NCBI GenBank assembly: GCA_025966255.1
Contig: JAOPVG010000395.1
Location: forward strand, 1-8,036
Direction of reading: 5' to 3'
Length of the DNA stretch: 8,036 nucleotides
From: Jatrophihabitans sp.
Lineage (GTDB): Bacteria > Actinomycetota > Actinomycetes > Mycobacteriales > Jatrophihabitantaceae
Positions within the stretch are counted from its first letter, which is position 1. Each line of letters starts with the position of its first letter. Shown piece after piece: positions 7,456 through 8,036 of this stretch. The notes beneath the pieces are model-generated. The model was not told the DNA's origin, ran no database searches, and saw only the letters and a list, made by a program, of their open reading frames with translations. The position numbers were made by a program, and so were the translations under genes.

Positions 7456-8036
7456 GCCCGGTGTTGCCAGAGGAACTGCGCTGCCCGCTTCGTGAGGCCC
7501 TGGCCGCCCGATGCGTAGGCGTTCTCGTGGATCTTCGCGTGCCCGATCACCCAGCTGATCCGATCCAGGAACTTGAGGTTCGGATCGACGCCGCACACTG
7601 GATCGCCGGGCGCGCAGACGTCGATGGTCCGGCCGCGGACGTCGGCCGGGAGCGTGAAGGCGGCGCCCCGGGTGAACGCCGGCCGAATACCCGCTGCATC
7701 CGATGCGCCGGGGAAGTCGCCCGGCTGGCCGGGCTGATAGCTCGGATTGCCGAAGAGGGCGACGGACACCTTTGCCCGCTCCGCCGGCGTCAACCGGCCG
7801 ACGGCTCGGATGACCACCTCGGCGCCCTGGCTGTAGCCGGACAGGAGGACGGTCCGGCCGGCGCACTGGCCCCGGCGGGCGGCGCGGATGGCCGCCACCA
7901 GCCTGGTCGAGCCCTTCGCCTCGCTCAGCCCAAGATCAGCCGTCAGCCCGCCGATCCCGATGTAGTCGGTCACCGGAATCGCCGGATAGTCGATGGACGC
8001 CGCCGAGGCCAGGCCCTTGCCGGCCACTGCGACAAG
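7449..8036 (-). CDS. Cutinase-family secreted serine esterase (5' end outside the window)
   Basis: The frame is open to the window edge, giving 196 residues of an alpha/beta-hydrolase of the cutinase family. Mycobacteriales carry many such exported esterases (Culp proteins). Seen here are IDYPAIPV, a cysteine followed by the nucleophile elbow LLSGYSQGAE (nucleophile serine codon 7830-7832), CAPGDPVC with the catalytic aspartate between two cysteines that probably form a disulfide, and HENAYASGG with the likely catalytic histidine. The triad is therefore complete. The missing N-terminus should contain a signal peptide, the first cysteine of the other disulfide and the oxyanion segment. A GTG at 8027 is in frame, but upstream codons continue the family-like sequence, so the true start lies beyond the window. 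The substrate could be lipid esters, cutin-like polyesters or phospholipids and cannot be told. It converges on the PLP-enzyme gene with an 11 bp gap. Confidence 0.9.
   Translation of the reverse strand, partial: LVAVAGKGLASAASIDYPAIPVTDYIGIGGLTADLGLSEAKGSTRLVAAIRAARRGQCAGRTVLLSGYSQGAEVVIRAVGRLTPAERAKVSVALFGNPSYQPGQPGDFPGASDAAGIRPAFTRGAAFTLPADVRGRTIDVCAPGDPVCGVDPNLKFLDRISWVIGHAKIHENAYASGGQGLTKRAAQFLWQHRAG

Overview
This is an 8 kb stretch of high-GC chromosome, densely coding, from an actinobacterium. The order Mycobacteriales is the best guess (Gordonia, Williamsia, Tsukamurella, Nocardia or Mycobacterium relatives). Three things point there: an actinobacterial-type serC immediately followed by the actinobacterial cell-division gene sepH, a secreted cutinase-family hydrolase, and a lactone oxidase close to an alanine-racemase-like PLP protein. 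Three genes also start 7-8 nt after a TANNNT -10 box with no Shine-Dalgarno, the geometry of leaderless actinobacterial mRNAs. The genus cannot be fixed from the sequence alone. I see no mobile element, CRISPR array, RNA gene or prophage sign, and no gap longer than about 90 bp.

Left block (1-4093, all minus strand; transcription runs right to left): serC (phosphoserine aminotransferase), then sepH (FtsZ regulator), then a hairpin that probably ends the serC-sepH transcript. After it comes a half-size ABC exporter subunit, whose stop codon overlaps the start of a second gene cut off by the window edge. The complete ABC subunit has a degenerate catalytic site, which suggests that the cut-off gene is the catalytic partner of a heterodimeric exporter.

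Middle block (4094-4902): a short divergent promoter region separates serC from a single-domain VOC/glyoxalase-like protein on the plus strand, which looks leaderless. It ends tail-to-tail, with a 1 bp gap, against a small MmcQ/YjbR-family gene on the minus strand.

Right block (4903-8036): the YjbR gene is the second gene of a two-gene minus-strand unit behind an FAD-dependent aldono-1,4-lactone oxidase/dehydrogenase. Divergent from the oxidase, across a 69 bp region with an 18 bp palindrome, is a fold-type III PLP enzyme (alanine racemase/D-threonine aldolase-like) with a TTG start. That gene converges on a 5'-truncated cutinase gene, and a small hairpin spans the two facing stop codons.

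Most of the window is ordinary core and near-core actinobacterial genome. No new defence or mobile system is visible. The points worth a second look are the recurring leaderless promoter geometry, the degenerate ABC site, the divergent lactone-oxidase/PLP-enzyme pair with a palindrome between them, and the unassigned reaction of the PLP enzyme.
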